From Chrysoporthe austroafricana (taxonomy: Eukaryota; Ascomycota; Sordariomycetes; Diaporthales; Cryphonectriaceae): 64,000 nucleotides of DNA. The translations under genes and the position numbers were made by a program. The notes beneath the pieces were generated by a model, which worked only from the letters and a program-made list of their open reading frames with translations, was not told the DNA's origin and made no database searches. Of this stretch, positions 45,962 to 56,441 are shown in pieces (position 1 is the first letter of the stretch; each line of letters starts with the position of its first letter). The DNA lies in the NCBI GenBank assembly GCA_001051155.2, contig JYIP02000004.1, positions 807,576 through 871,575 of the forward strand, written 5' to 3'.

Positions 45962-46884
45962 ATGGCTGTGCGAGCGCAGTTCGAGAACTCGAACGAGTGA
46001 GTGCTGCCCTGCCCCTCCGTCAGCCCCACCATGGGCGTCCACACGCGGGCTCACCGCGCATAAGGAGCACGTGCTGACCTTGGGGCTTCTGATCGCAGGG
46101 TCGGCGTCTTCTCTACCCTCACCAACAGCTTTGCGCTCGTCGCCATCGGCGCGAGCGAGAACTTCTACAGCGTCTTCGAGGCTGAGCTGCAGGATGTCAT
46201 ACCCATCGTTAGGACTACGATCGCCGGCACCCGCATCGTGGGCCGGTTAACAACAGGGTGCGTAGCAGCCAGGGCGCCCCCCGAGGCTGCGCGAGGCAGC
46301 CGGCGCGAAGGCTGGTGGCTAACTCGTGTGTGTGCAGGAACCGCAACGGCCTACTCGTCCCCACAAGCACAACAGACCAAGAGCTACAACACCTGCGCAA
46401 CTCCCTTCCCGACTCCGTGAAGGTCCAGCGGATAGAAGAGCGCCTCTCGGCGCTCGGCAACGTGATCGTTGCGAACGACCACATCGCCCTGATACATCCA
46501 GACCTGGAGCGCGAGACGGAGGAGATCATCGCGGACGTCCTCGGGGTGGAGGTGTTCCGGCAGACGGTGGCGGACAACGTGCTCGTGGGCAGCTACATGG
46601 CGTTGTCGAACCAGGGCGGACTCGTGCACCCCAAGACGAGCATATCCGACCAGGACGAGCTGTCGAGCCTGCTGCAGGTGCCGCTGGTGGCCGGGTCCGT
46701 GAACCGGGGCAGCTCCGTGGTCGGCGGCGGCATGGTGGTGAACGACTGGATGGCGGTCACGGGCCTGGACACCACGGCGACAGAGCTGAGTGTGATCGAG
46801 AGCGTGTTCAGGCTGGGCGAGGGCGCGGCGCCGGGCAACATCAACACCAACATGAAGGAGACCATGGTGGAGTCGTTCTACTAA
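45962..46884 (+). CDS. TIF6: Eukaryotic translation initiation factor 6 (ribosome anti-association factor)
   Basis: Three exons, join(45962..45996, 46099..46257, 46338..46884), give 246 residues, the normal family length. Exon 1 is only 35 nt ([11 protein letters not shown]). The pentein-fold repeats are clear: [78 protein letters not shown], and [27 protein letters not shown]. eIF6 binds the 60S subunit, blocks premature 40S joining and is needed for late 60S maturation in nucleus and cytosol. Intron 1 contains a CACGTG. The usual fungal C-terminus is present and ends MVESFY. Confidence 0.97.
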
Positions 46885-48427
46885 GCCGAGGAAGGCTGGG
46901 ACGAACGGGCTGTCTACATACAGTCTGCATTCTGTACTAGGGTGCATTCTTTGGGCGGACTGGGTCGGACTTGTGATTCCTTCCCTTGGCTGATAAGTGC
47001 CAGGAATTTGTTTCTTAGCGGACAGATTATCATTTCGCTCCAGAAGTGCGCGTGAAGCAAAACCTACGCTCTAGCTTCATAATGGATGACGACCACCACC
47101 TCCCAGAACCTGCCCCTTCCGCGAATCTCATGACGACAACTGTCTTGAGCCTCGCTTGCAAGGTATCGGCTCGTCGTATCGAGCCAGCCTTCTCTTGATA
47201 CTGGTAACACCGTCCTTGAGTGGATCGCAGCCCAATTCTGCGATTGCGGTGAAACTAAGGGATGCTGTTGAGTCTCTCCAACCTAGTATAGCCACTTCAG
47301 CCATATCGTCCTGATCTGGTAGTTGTCCACATGCCAACCTGTCGCAATCTGTCACCCTATGCATATGAGGTGAATCAGAATGCGTGTAACGTCCAGGAGT
47401 GATTACTCGTTGCTTCCGTGGGCTAGGAACAGGTTGGATGCATCCCTGCCCACTGCAGCCCAGCCACATGAACGCTCGCCAGATGACGATACCTTGCATC
47501 AGAGCCTTGAAACCCTATTTCTTGCTCACAAGACCAGGCGGATGGCAACCTCTTGAAACTTCGACGACGCACACCCTTCTTATCCTTCTATTTAGCCGCT
47601 CGCCCTTTTTTATTATTATTATTAGTTACTATTTGCACGGCTCTTTGGATTCTTTGGCGGCCTCGTTACTGTCGCCTTCTGCAGTGGCAAGAGGAGAAGC
47701 GCTGCTCGCGAACCTTGATAAAAAGAGCCCCACCAGCCAGCCTCTGCTGCTCCCACCTCTTTGATTGCCCCAGACAGTTCCACGTCGGCGACCTCAGCCG
47801 CCGGTCAGGTGGACTTTCGAGAACGCATCCAGCATCGCCTCAGCCATTCGTGACGCGGCTGGAGTCTCGAGAGGAAACACCCCGGATGACAGCGGGCGAG
47901 TGACGTCTTCAATATACCGGAGCTGCCGCCTCTTCAAGAAAGGGAGGCCAGAAGGGCCGAGGCAAGGGTGATCCTGCGTCGAGGCTGCAGGGCTACTTCG
48001 AGGGCCAGGCCGGTGTATGCAAGGTTGTCCTCGGCTTGTGGAGCGCTGAGCTTGTGCAGACGGCGCCGAGCCTTGGCCTCGCCTCACAGGAATAATCCTC
48101 CCGACTGGACGAGACGACTACCAGGACGCCTCCTACGCCCCCCATCTCTGCCTACGGTGCCTCGCAGAGCGCGCCAGAAAGGCCGAGACCGGGTCAGCGT
48201 GAGGGGTGTGGTCTTCGAGGCCTTCAAACGACTGGTCGCATTCCTTCGCAGAGGATTAACTCCCTTTTCCTCCGGGACAATTTCCCTCAGCGGATCTGTC
48301 GGAATCCAATCTCGTCTCTCGCCCGCCCTCCATTCAGCCCCGCGGAGGAGCAGGGGAGCAAGATAGACCGTACGGGGCGTCTCCTTTCTCAGGGTCCACT
48401 CACGTCTCCACGAAACATTAGCCGGCC
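46885..48427. other. Intergenic region upstream of the coiled-coil gene
   Basis: About 1.5 kb with (TTA)-rich sequence near 47610-47625. The frames at 47553-47903 include a hydrophobic stretch but begin without an ATG context and share no family features. No gene is supported. Confidence 0.5.
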
Positions 48428-50041
48428 ATGCTAAGCACCTGCGCGGCTGCCACCGCTGCCATGTCGCTTGACCGGCATTCATCATCTCTGGACGGACAGG
48501 GTCAGACTCAAGGCCAAGGTGCCGCTGCCCTCTCACCGCGTCGACCTCCACCCGCAGCAACGGTCCTAGGACACTTCCCTGCGCGAGAACCAACGGTTCA
48601 AGAACAGCCTGGAGCCGCTACCACGTTGCCCCCCTCGGAGCTCCCACAGGTCTCCCCCCTTGGCTACGACGACGAGAGCACCGACTCAGGCTCCCTACAC
48701 GAACATCACCGCAGCGGCTACGGGCAAGGGCAGGTGGAACGTGCGCTCGCCCCTTCACCCTCTCGCCCCGGACCAGCTTCTCTCACCAGCTTCCTTCCTG
48801 CGGTCATCAGGGCGCGGATACAGTCGCCACCACTGCAGCGGCAGTCCTCACTCGTCACGAGAGAACTAGACGAAGACGACACCATGGGCTTCACGGGCGA
48901 AGGGAGGAAGACTCGCAGGGAGCTGGCGCTGGAAACACAAGGCGGCGCAGGCACAGCCCACCACCCACAGCAGGCCGCCTCTGAGGGCATCCCCTCGCCA
49001 GAGACGACACCCAAGAGACTCGTCCGAAACGCGACTTCCGGCCCTGCGGACAACATACCTAAGAGTGCCGGGCCAGCTACCGCCCCATCCCGGCTGTCCC
49101 TCCTCACCATGTTCGCGAGGAACGCACCGCCCTCGATTACCCCTGAAATGCACGACGAACTCCTGAACATGAAGGTGGAAGAGGCGCTGTTCCCCGCGGG
49201 CGCACCGACGGGCAAGGACACATTCTCGCCCGCGGCGTACAAGAACCTACAGACGCAGGCCACGGGCCTGCTCACGAAGATGCAGAGTGCATACCGCCAG
49301 AAGGCACAGGCCCTGGCCGACATCGAGAAGGAGCGCGAGGCGGAGCGCGACGAGCTGGAGGAGGCCGAGACGCGCAGCAAGCACCTCAAGTTCCAGCTCG
49401 AGGACATGGCGCACAAGGCGGCCGAGCAGGAGCAGCGGATGAAGCAGCTCATGGAGGAGCTGGCCACGGAGCGGCGCGCGCGGGCCGAGCTGGAGCGGCT
49501 GGCCGCCTTCTCGAAGCAGCGGCTGTCGCCCGGCGGGCTCGCCTCCGAGGCCGGCAGCACGATATCGGAGGACCTCGGGGTGGACGAGGAGGAGACGCAG
49601 AAGCGCAAGTGGCGGAAGAGCAACGGCACCGACACGAGCTTCGAGACGGACGACGACAGCATCAGCTTCGAGGGCGAGAGCGTCTTCTCGCGGCCGCGGA
49701 GCCCGTCTGTGTCCACCACCACTACCACGCGTGGTGTCGACACCAGCAGCGTCATGGACATGCCCATCCCCACGCCCACGTCCATGAGGGGCCCCAACTC
49801 CGCAAAGCGCACCTCTGTCCAGAGCAACCGGCCCCGCAGCCAGATGAGCACGTTCCAGAAGCTGATGAAGGGCATCTCGGGCGAGGACGGCTGCCGCAAC
49901 TGCAAGGGCCAGGACGCGAGCACGGCGTGGGACACCGTCAGCATGCTCCGGGACGAGAACAAGAACCTCAAGCAGCGGGTCGGCGAGCTGGAGGACTGCC
50001 TCGAGGGCGCGCTGGATGCCGTCAACGGCGTCGGGTTATGA
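48428..50041 (+). CDS. Coiled-coil protein of unknown function
   Basis: Single exon of 537 residues; I do not recognise a named family. The first 235 residues are Ser/Pro/Gln-rich and probably disordered. A conserved-looking block follows (SRLSLLTMFARNAPPSITPEMHDELLNMKVEEALFP, about 218-260). A long charged coiled coil spans about 270-360 (ADIEKEREAERDELEEAETRSK, QRMKQLMEELATERRARAELERL). Then comes a Ser/Thr-rich linker, and a C-terminal block with a CxxC (GCRNCKGQ) ends in a second short coiled coil (LRDENKNLKQRVGELEDCLEGAL). The stop is TGA followed by CTT, and the same frame stays open for another 120 codons with coding-like composition. A scaffold or cytoskeletal role is possible but unproven. 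Confidence 0.75.
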   Translation: MLSTCAAATAAMSLDRHSSSLDGQGQTQGQGAAALSPRRPPPAATVLGHFPAREPTVQEQPGAATTLPPSELPQVSPLGYDDESTDSGSLHEHHRSGYGQGQVERALAPSPSRPGPASLTSFLPAVIRARIQSPPLQRQSSLVTRELDEDDTMGFTGEGRKTRRELALETQGGAGTAHHPQQAASEGIPSPETTPKRLVRNATSGPADNIPKSAGPATAPSRLSLLTMFARNAPPSITPEMHDELLNMKVEEALFPAGAPTGKDTFSPAAYKNLQTQATGLLTKMQSAYRQKAQALADIEKEREAERDELEEAETRSKHLKFQLEDMAHKAAEQEQRMKQLMEELATERRARAELERLAAFSKQRLSPGGLASEAGSTISEDLGVDEEETQKRKWRKSNGTDTSFETDDDSISFEGESVFSRPRSPSVSTTTTTRGVDTSSVMDMPIPTPTSMRGPNSAKRTSVQSNRPRSQMSTFQKLMKGISGEDGCRNCKGQDASTAWDTVSMLRDENKNLKQRVGELEDCLEGALDAVNGVGL

Positions 50042-50404
50042 CTTGAGAGCGCCAAGAAGATGTGTGATCAACTGCTCGTCCGGCGCTCAGCCCTGCCGCC
50101 CCTGAACGACAGCAGCATTGGGATGGAGTTTCGGGATTTCTTTTCTGCTTCTACAACAGCGACCACTGCTACCGACTCGCTGGAGTACCACCGGGCCCTG
50201 GCCCTCGCCAGCATCGCAGCCCTGCACGCCGCCGCCGTCGGCGGCTTTGCCCTGACCGTGGCCTTTGCCTCTCGCTCGAGCATCCTCCTCCTCGCCATCT
50301 GGCTCACGGTCGAGGCCGGCCTGCGTGTCATCATAGTACTGTCGTGCGGAGCATGGTTCTTAATTCTTTCAGTGAGCGCGGCCACCATGGCTCTTTTTGC
50401 ATAG
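50042..50404 (+). other. In-frame post-stop open extension of the coiled-coil gene
   Basis: Directly after the TGA at 50039-50041 the same frame continues (LESAKKMCDQLLVRRSALPP onward) to a stop at 50404. The last 65 codons have strong G/C third positions and encode two hydrophobic stretches (LALASIAALHAAAVGGFALTVAFA and SILLLAIWLTVEAGLRVIIVL). It may be a readthrough or splice-derived membrane tail, a separate 114-residue ORF from the ATG at 50060, or a chance open frame. Confidence 0.35.
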
Positions 50405-51321
50405 CATGCGCATCGCCGTCTGGGATGATTGAATCGGCGGTCTATTTGTTCTTCCTGTTGCATACCCCGCAAGGCGCGAAAGAGAGATAGAGATAGATAT
50501 TGGGTTGTGGATGTCTCAGGGGCAGAGGAGTGAGGGTTCATAGACAGACGCCTCGCGGCTTGATGCCGCGACAGAATGACAGATGATGATCAGACCTGAT
50601 GAGCCCCGTCTCGCTTCTGCTGACCTGCTCGCTGTGAACCTGCTTCGGATCTCGTAGCCGTAGACTTTGATGACTACGTATTCTGTTGCTTGAGGGCAGA
50701 GTATGCCTGTCTGTGAGCCTCTAATTGGTACGGCAATACTCGTTCCCTGAATGGAAATCGTCGTCGAAGTATGAAAGTTTCCATCTGAACTCTATGACCG
50801 GCTATATCCCCGAGGGCTGTCTCATCTGTACTTTTAAGTTCTAAACGGCTAAAATGAAGCATAACTTTCGTCTCGTACCGTACTGGCATCAACACGAAGG
50901 CCACGGCATGAAACTTCTAGACGTCGTCCTGCTAGGTGTTCCCCGATGGGGCAGTCTGGCACGATCTCCTGTAGGACGACATCTTATGGTATACCCTGAT
51001 ATTGAACAACTTCCGGTTACATGAACAGGTCACCAGACCGACAGTCAACGTGCCATTCAGGTACTTGGCTGTCGGATTTTCAGACGAAGCAAGCGCCTTC
51101 ATTCGCCAGCTCAACAATTGCCGCGAACGGTAGTTCTAACAGTGATACCCGGTGGCCAAACTGGAAATGACCGCAAGGATGGGATTCACAGCGGGACAAG
51201 AGGCCGAGTGTCTTGAATGTCGCTCTCTTTGCAGGTTGCAGTACCACATCTATTATGTACAGCGGAAACAGTCTTAGTCTCCAACCCTGGCCTGAGAAGC
51301 ACCCTTCTTCCGCCCTCGATC
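50405..51321. other. Intergenic region, coiled-coil gene/NDUFB3
   Basis: About 900 nt between convergent genes. No gene, RNA or repeat was recognised apart from a GATA/GAGA-like tract near 50480-50500. Confidence 0.5.
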
Positions 51322-51735
51322 TCAGTGGTGTCCCTCTCCGTGCCCTTCACCGTGGTGTTCGTCCTTCATGAAGAAGTACTCGTAGCCGCAGTATGCCGCG
51401 AATGCCACCGTCGCGATGCCCAGGCCGGGAAAGGCACCCTTGAACCGGTTCCACCTGCTGAAGAGTCCCGTGTACCTCCATCTGTCACTGCACCCGCGAC
51501 CGTCAGCAATCAATTGGGGTACGGGGTCGTAGATTCGTCTCGGAAAGAACTGACTATCGCTCCCACGGATCGTAGACGGGCTTCGTGGCCGCCTCCTTCA
51601 ACTTGTTGATGTCGAAGCCGGTGACGTTCGCATGTCGGCCGTTGGACGCCCGTAATATCCTAGACTCTTTAGTCAGTAGGCTGGAATGGAGCAAGACGAG
51701 CGAGTGATCGAGACACACATCGTAGGTCGCAACAT
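51322..51735 (-). CDS. NADH:ubiquinone oxidoreductase B12 subunit (NDUFB3-like)
   Basis: Three exons, complement(join(51322..51487, 51555..51659, 51719..51735)), give 95 residues. Exon 1 is a 17-nt mini-exon (MLRPT plus two bases). The protein has NVTGFDINKLKEAATKPVYDPWER before the family core YDRWRYTGLFSRWNRFKGAFPGLG. One membrane segment follows (IATVAFAAYCGYEYFF). The end is a short His/Gly/Glu tail (HHGEGHGEGHH). It is an accessory subunit of the complex I membrane arm in the mitochondrial inner membrane. The second intron uses an unusual GTCAGT donor; I chose it because it alone restores the conserved WERYDRWRYTG junction. Alternative splicing of the mini-exon is possible. Confidence 0.85.
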
Positions 51736-52304
51736 CTTGTACCAGTTCAATCCGTCGACAGATGCGCTGGTGTTGTGGTGGGAGGGAAGCTCGAGGCCGC
51801 AGCGGTTCGATTGAGGAAGCTCCAAAGACGTCCGTCGACCTGCGAGGCAATGCCAGCCGCCGGCAGTGGAGGGAGGAGGGTGTGGAAGTTGGAGGGAGTA
51901 GGCACGACCCGCGTGATTTTAGCGCCTTGCCCCACCAGTCCACTATTCTTAGCGTCAGTCAGTCTGACCTCCAACCTCGACACAAGACGAGAGCTGCCGT
52001 CGACCGTGATCGCTCCCTAGGACAAACCCAACCACAACAAATACTACCCCACGTTCTACCCAGGCACCGAGACTGACGAGTATCGCAAGCGCGCTGGCCA
52101 GGCGACAACATCTTTTATCACGATAGTACCGTTCTTCCCGCGGCGTTTGCACCGACACCCCACTGCGCGCTCGCCCAACGAGAGATCACGACCCTGGTTA
52201 ACCGATGCACCACCTCGTCGACTACCGCGTCACGGAGCTGATACCGAACTCGAAATAGCATCAAGACTGCGATCTGACCCCGTCGCACTGGGCGCATCAC
52301 CGCC
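51736..52304. other. Divergent promoter region, NDUFB3/CAF1
   Basis: 570 nt shared by two divergent genes. No repeat or recognised site stands out. Confidence 0.5.
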
Positions 52305-53848
52305 ATGCCTCCCCATCTCTCCAGGTTCCAGAGCGGACCGACAAACGTGCCTCCTTATCAGCACCAGTTCGCAGGCTTAACACCTGGCCAGAACACGAAC
52401 TACCCACCACAGCTGGGCGGCAACCCCTCGCACCTCAACCCGAACGCACAAATACCATCCTTCGCCACGAACGGGAATGTGTTGGGGCTGGGAGGCGGCA
52501 TGAACTCGGCAGCTGCGAGCTTCGGTGTCGGTCCTGACACGGGGCTCGCGAGCCATGCCGCGAGGATGGGGTTCCACGGCGCCGCGATACAGCAGCAGCA
52601 GCATGCCCAGCAGCAGGGGCACTCCGTGATGGGGGATCACCCTGCTCGCACCCAGGCTAAGGGGCGGATACGAGAGGTGTGGAGACATAACCTGGAAGAG
52701 GAGATGGCAGTGCTCAGGAAGCTGGTGCAGAGGTATCCGTATATCGCCATGGTGAGTCGCGCAACGTCGCCCCTGGGCACAGTGTGAGGCAAGTGTTGCT
52801 GACGTCCGTCGAGGATACTGAGTTTCCTGGCGTTGTTGCGCGGCCGATGGGTGGGTTCAGGGGTAAGAGCGACTACCACTACCAATGTCTGCGGGCAAAC
52901 GTCGACCTCTTGAAGGTCATCCAGATCGGTATAACGCTGTTCAACGAAGATGGCGAGACGCCAGGTACGAGGCCGAACCCTGGTGATTTGATGGATGGCG
53001 ACGGTACGGGCCGGAGGAATGCGAACCAGAACCAGCTGCCCCATGCGTGGCAGTTCAACTTCAACTTTAACATTGACGAGGACATGTTCAACCAAACATC
53101 GATCGAGTCCCTGCAGCAGGCTGGTATCGACTTCAATCTTCTCAAGCGGGACGGTATCGACCCCAAGAAGTTCGCGTCTGAGCTCATCCCATCCGGCCTG
53201 ACCTTCTTCGAAGAGGTGAAATGGATTTCCTTTCACGGCGGCTACGATTTCGGCTACCTCACGAAGCTCCTCATGTGCAAGCCACTCCCTAAAGACGAGC
53301 ACGAGTTCGAGTACTACATGAAGAAGTTCTTTCCTTGCACGTATGACGTCAAGCATCTCATGAAGCACGCCATCAAACTGCATAATAGCGGCATGTTGAC
53401 GCCCAGCGACGCCAGCACCACCGAGCTCCTGCAGAAGTTCGAGCAAAAGTCCGGCCTGGAGAGCATAGCAGAAGCCCTGAAGATCAAACGTGTCGGATCC
53501 GCTCACCAGGCGGGCTCCGACTCTTTGTTGACAGGCAAGGTCTTCTTCTCCATGCGCGAGAAGGTCTTCCATGGGGACATAGCGAGTGATCACATAGGTA
53601 AGATCTGGGGTCTCGGAGTGCCTGACATCTCCATCCCCCCAACATATCAGCCAGGCAATCCGGTCGTGGACAATACGCCGCCACAGAGCAACAATAGCGG
53701 GCAGAACGGAGGAACACCGAGCACGCCAAACACGGGCAACGCTGGCCTGGCACAGACTCCGGCCGCACAGTCGCACAATACGAATGGTGCTATGGGACCG
53801 ATGACGCCGGGCGGGGTTTTCGGGAACTTCCAGATGGGTGCGAGGTAG
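52305..53848 (+). CDS. CAF1: CCR4-NOT deadenylase subunit Caf1/Pop2
   Basis: Two exons, join(52305..52751, 52814..53848), give 493 residues. The N-terminal 115 residues are Gln/Asn/Gly-rich. The DEDD nuclease domain starts at RIREVWRHNLEEEMAVLRKLVQRYPYIAM. The four catalytic acids are visible: Asp150/Glu152 in DTEFPG, Asp about 295 in FHGGYDFGYL, Asp about 327 in CTYDVKHL and Asp about 385 in HQAGSDSLLTG. A 35-residue Asn/Gly-rich insert lies between the second and third strands (after NEDGETPG). The enzyme shortens mRNA poly(A) tails in the cytoplasm as part of CCR4-NOT. The Pro/Asn-rich C-terminus ends FGNFQMGAR with a TAG, but the frame continues open for about 156 more protein-like codons. 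Confidence 0.95.
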
Positions 53849-54316
53849 AACCCACAAGCCCATGACTTTGTGCCGAAGGGGGCCGGGGCTGAGCAGACGC
53901 CAAACAATCGACGAGGCGTGACAGCGCCTAACAGACCTCGACCTGCCTCCCTTTCACGGGATATGAGGTGGAATCCGGGCCTGGAGACGGGCTCACCCTC
54001 TCGGCCCGCTTATGCAGAGCTACCACCACCTCCTGCTTTTGAGAGGCCTCGACCCGTGTCTTCAGGACCACAATACATGGGCTTCAGCCCCCGGCATACC
54101 TCTACAAGACATCCTACATTTGAAAAGACTCACACAGTGTGCCCACCGGGCTTCAACCTCCAGCCTACTGCAGGACGACCACCTCCTAGCTTTGAGAACC
54201 ATCAACCCACATCCTCGGAGCCGAAGTTCCTCGGCCGTGGCACAGGCCAGCCAGCATACCAGAGCGGAGGTCCGTGGTCGGGAGGGAGGGGTCACAGCTA
54301 CAGCACACCGTTCTAA
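53849..54316 (+). other. In-frame post-stop open extension of CAF1
   Basis: The same frame runs from the TAG at 53846-53848 to a TAA at 54316. It is Pro-rich and internally repeated: LPPPPAFERPRPVSSGPQY resembles GRPPPSFENHQPTSSEPKF. The end is Gly/Ser-rich (SGGPWSGGRGHSYSTPF). A candidate intron 53845-53934 (GTAGAA...CTAACAG) would remove the stop and keep frame, giving a protein about 127 residues longer. It could instead be a plain 3' UTR. Confidence 0.4.
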
Positions 54317-55041
54317 AAGCGGAGCGCATTTAACTTCTTCCCTCGTGTCGTTTCACCGGTGGTTAGGGGCGCGCGGGTGGGCAGGGAACAGGTATCTTTC
54401 AGTCAGGTCATCGGACGGAGTTGGGTTGAGGGTTACCAACAAATACAAAACTCGGAGATATCAGGCCTTCCGGTAAAGAGGGTCTGGCCTGTGTGGGTCC
54501 ATTTCCAAACCAGTGTACTGTAGTTTCTTCATCTTTTCATGCTTCTCAATGGTTGGGGTGTGGATACCTGACACGGACAGCGAATATATGCATTCTCACA
54601 AACGCACGAGGCCTCATGTTTGAGCTGTCTCCGAGCTTACAAGGTTGCAATTGGGCCTCGCAGGAAGAGTCATGGCCTGCATGGTCCCAAGAGATGCGCA
54701 TTGTGCATTCCTGTGTGCATAAAGATAGTGCCGTGACTGCTTGGTGCCCAAAATTGTGATATTGCTGAATCGCTATAGTGTCTGTGCTCTCTGCTGACGA
54801 CGATGACAACAAGACATCTTAGTGACGCCGTCGAGAATCCTTCCAAACGCCAGGTCCTGTCCCAGGTCCCGTCCCATCCGCGCCGCTATGCTTCAAATAC
54901 TACAGATAATAATCAAGGCGCTGCTATACGCCCACTACAATGAGGGGAACAGCTCGGGAATTCTCAGCAACGATTTCCTCTGGTCATTATTGCCACCGGT
55001 GGGAGTGTATGGCCATCAGGGCAGAGTGAGGTGATCACTCA
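54317..55041. other. Intergenic region between convergent CAF1 and GID9
   Basis: About 725 nt between two 3' ends; nothing recognised. Confidence 0.5.
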
Positions 55042-56441
55042 TCAAGTGATGTAGATCTTCTTCAGATCATCCGAGGCGACAATCTCCCCTGTCCACAGAT
55101 CCTTGACCTTCCCCTCCGGCAATCCCGCCTTGCGCGCATACTCCTCCAGCCGCTTCCGCGCGTATACCCTACCGCTTGGGAGCATCAGCAAGTCATGCTC
55201 GACATGACTCTGGCTGTGGTGAGCGTACGGCACGCTACGCGCCAGCTCGTTCAGCTCCCTGGAGCAGATGGGGCACACGGAGCTCGACAGGCTCGTCGAG
55301 TGGGTCGGCGTCGAGGAGCTGCTGGGGTGTGAGCTGTGGCAGGCGGGCGTCTTGAGCGCGGACAGGCCCGACTGCAGCGCGATGTGCAGCAGGGGGAACG
55401 AGGGGAGATCGAGGAGCTGGTCGTGCGTCTCAACGAAGATCTCGGCGAGATGCTCCCATCGGGTCTCGGAGTACATCGGCTTGTGGTCGGTATCAAGGGC
55501 GTCTGGCGGGAAGGCGAGAAGGACGCCCGCCTGAGCGTACTCGTGCGGGAAGGTGTCCTTGAAGGGGAATAGGTACTTGCGGGCGAAGGTGATGGCGTCG
55601 AGGAGCTTGTCTTCGTTTTGGGTGCGGACCAGCTCAATGTACTGCTGGAAACGCAGCTGGAATTCGAGGTTACTCTGTCGGCATGACTATCAGCTAGTGT
55701 CAGGAGATCAGATGTGGGGCGGATATTGCAACTCACGTCCATCTTCCTCAGCTCCTTCTTGTTCTCAGTGCACCAATCCAACGCCTCCTTCACGCTGTGA
55801 TTCAACAGGCTCTGCCGTATGCGGTTCACCTGCTCAAACGTCTGGATATCGACCAGGTCACCAACCCCCTTCTTCTCCGCCAGCGCCTTCGCGCTCTCTA
55901 CGTACCCCTGCCTCATCAGATAGTCCACCAGCAACCTGTCAAGCCTGACACGGCTCCACTGCTCGTACTTGACATCCTCGAAGGCGTGAATGCCCTGCAG
56001 TTCACTGAGGTGTTTCGCCCTGGCGTCCACCTGCCGGTACAGACGGGCCTCCTCATCGGCACACGCGGACAGCTTGCGCTTGATGCCGCGCATGCGCGCG
56101 ATCATGGTATCTAGGTTCTTGAGGACATCGTCGGGCGTCAGGCCGCCCCTCAGAGCAGCAGTGGCGGAGTCCTTGAGGGTCTTCTTGATTGACGAGCCTT
56201 CTTTCTCGACGGTGAAGCGGGCGGCGCGGAAGTTGGTGTGGAGCAGCTCGTAGGGGAGTCGGACGAGCGGCTGGTCCTGTTCGTGCCAAGAGGGGCGAGG
56301 TCAGCATGGAGTAGACAACGAAGCTCTGCGTGACAGGCCTGGCTGCACGTGCCGTCCTGAGGGGCGGCAGGGAGGGAGAGAGAGACCTACGAGGAGGAGG
56401 TGATTCGGGTGGTCAATCTTGGTGACTGAATGGTCGCCCAT
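55042..56441 (-). CDS. FYV10: GID/CTLH E3 ligase subunit Gid9/Fyv10 (MAEA homologue)
   Basis: Three exons, complement(join(55042..55674, 55737..56276, 56391..56441)), give 407 residues. Exon 1 encodes [17 protein letters not shown], which joins the conserved [17 protein letters not shown]. The LisH motif ([22 protein letters not shown], about 127-157) and the CTLH/CRA region ([31 protein letters not shown] and [18 protein letters not shown]) are clear. A degenerate RING follows near residue 333 ([11 protein letters not shown] ... [18 protein letters not shown]). With Gid2 it forms the catalytic RING pair of the GID ubiquitin ligase, which degrades gluconeogenic enzymes when glucose returns. 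A Ser/Thr/His-rich insert lies just before the RING ([18 protein letters not shown]). Confidence 0.94.

Noticed and set aside
47553..47903. Frame with a hydrophobic stretch (PFLLLLLVTICTALWILW)
   Set aside because: No ATG start, no family resemblance and an overlapping frame of similar length; likely chance.
50580..50625. Box C/D snoRNA-like ATGATGA ... CTGA motifs
   Set aside because: The spacing leaves no guide segment between the boxes and there is no terminal stem.
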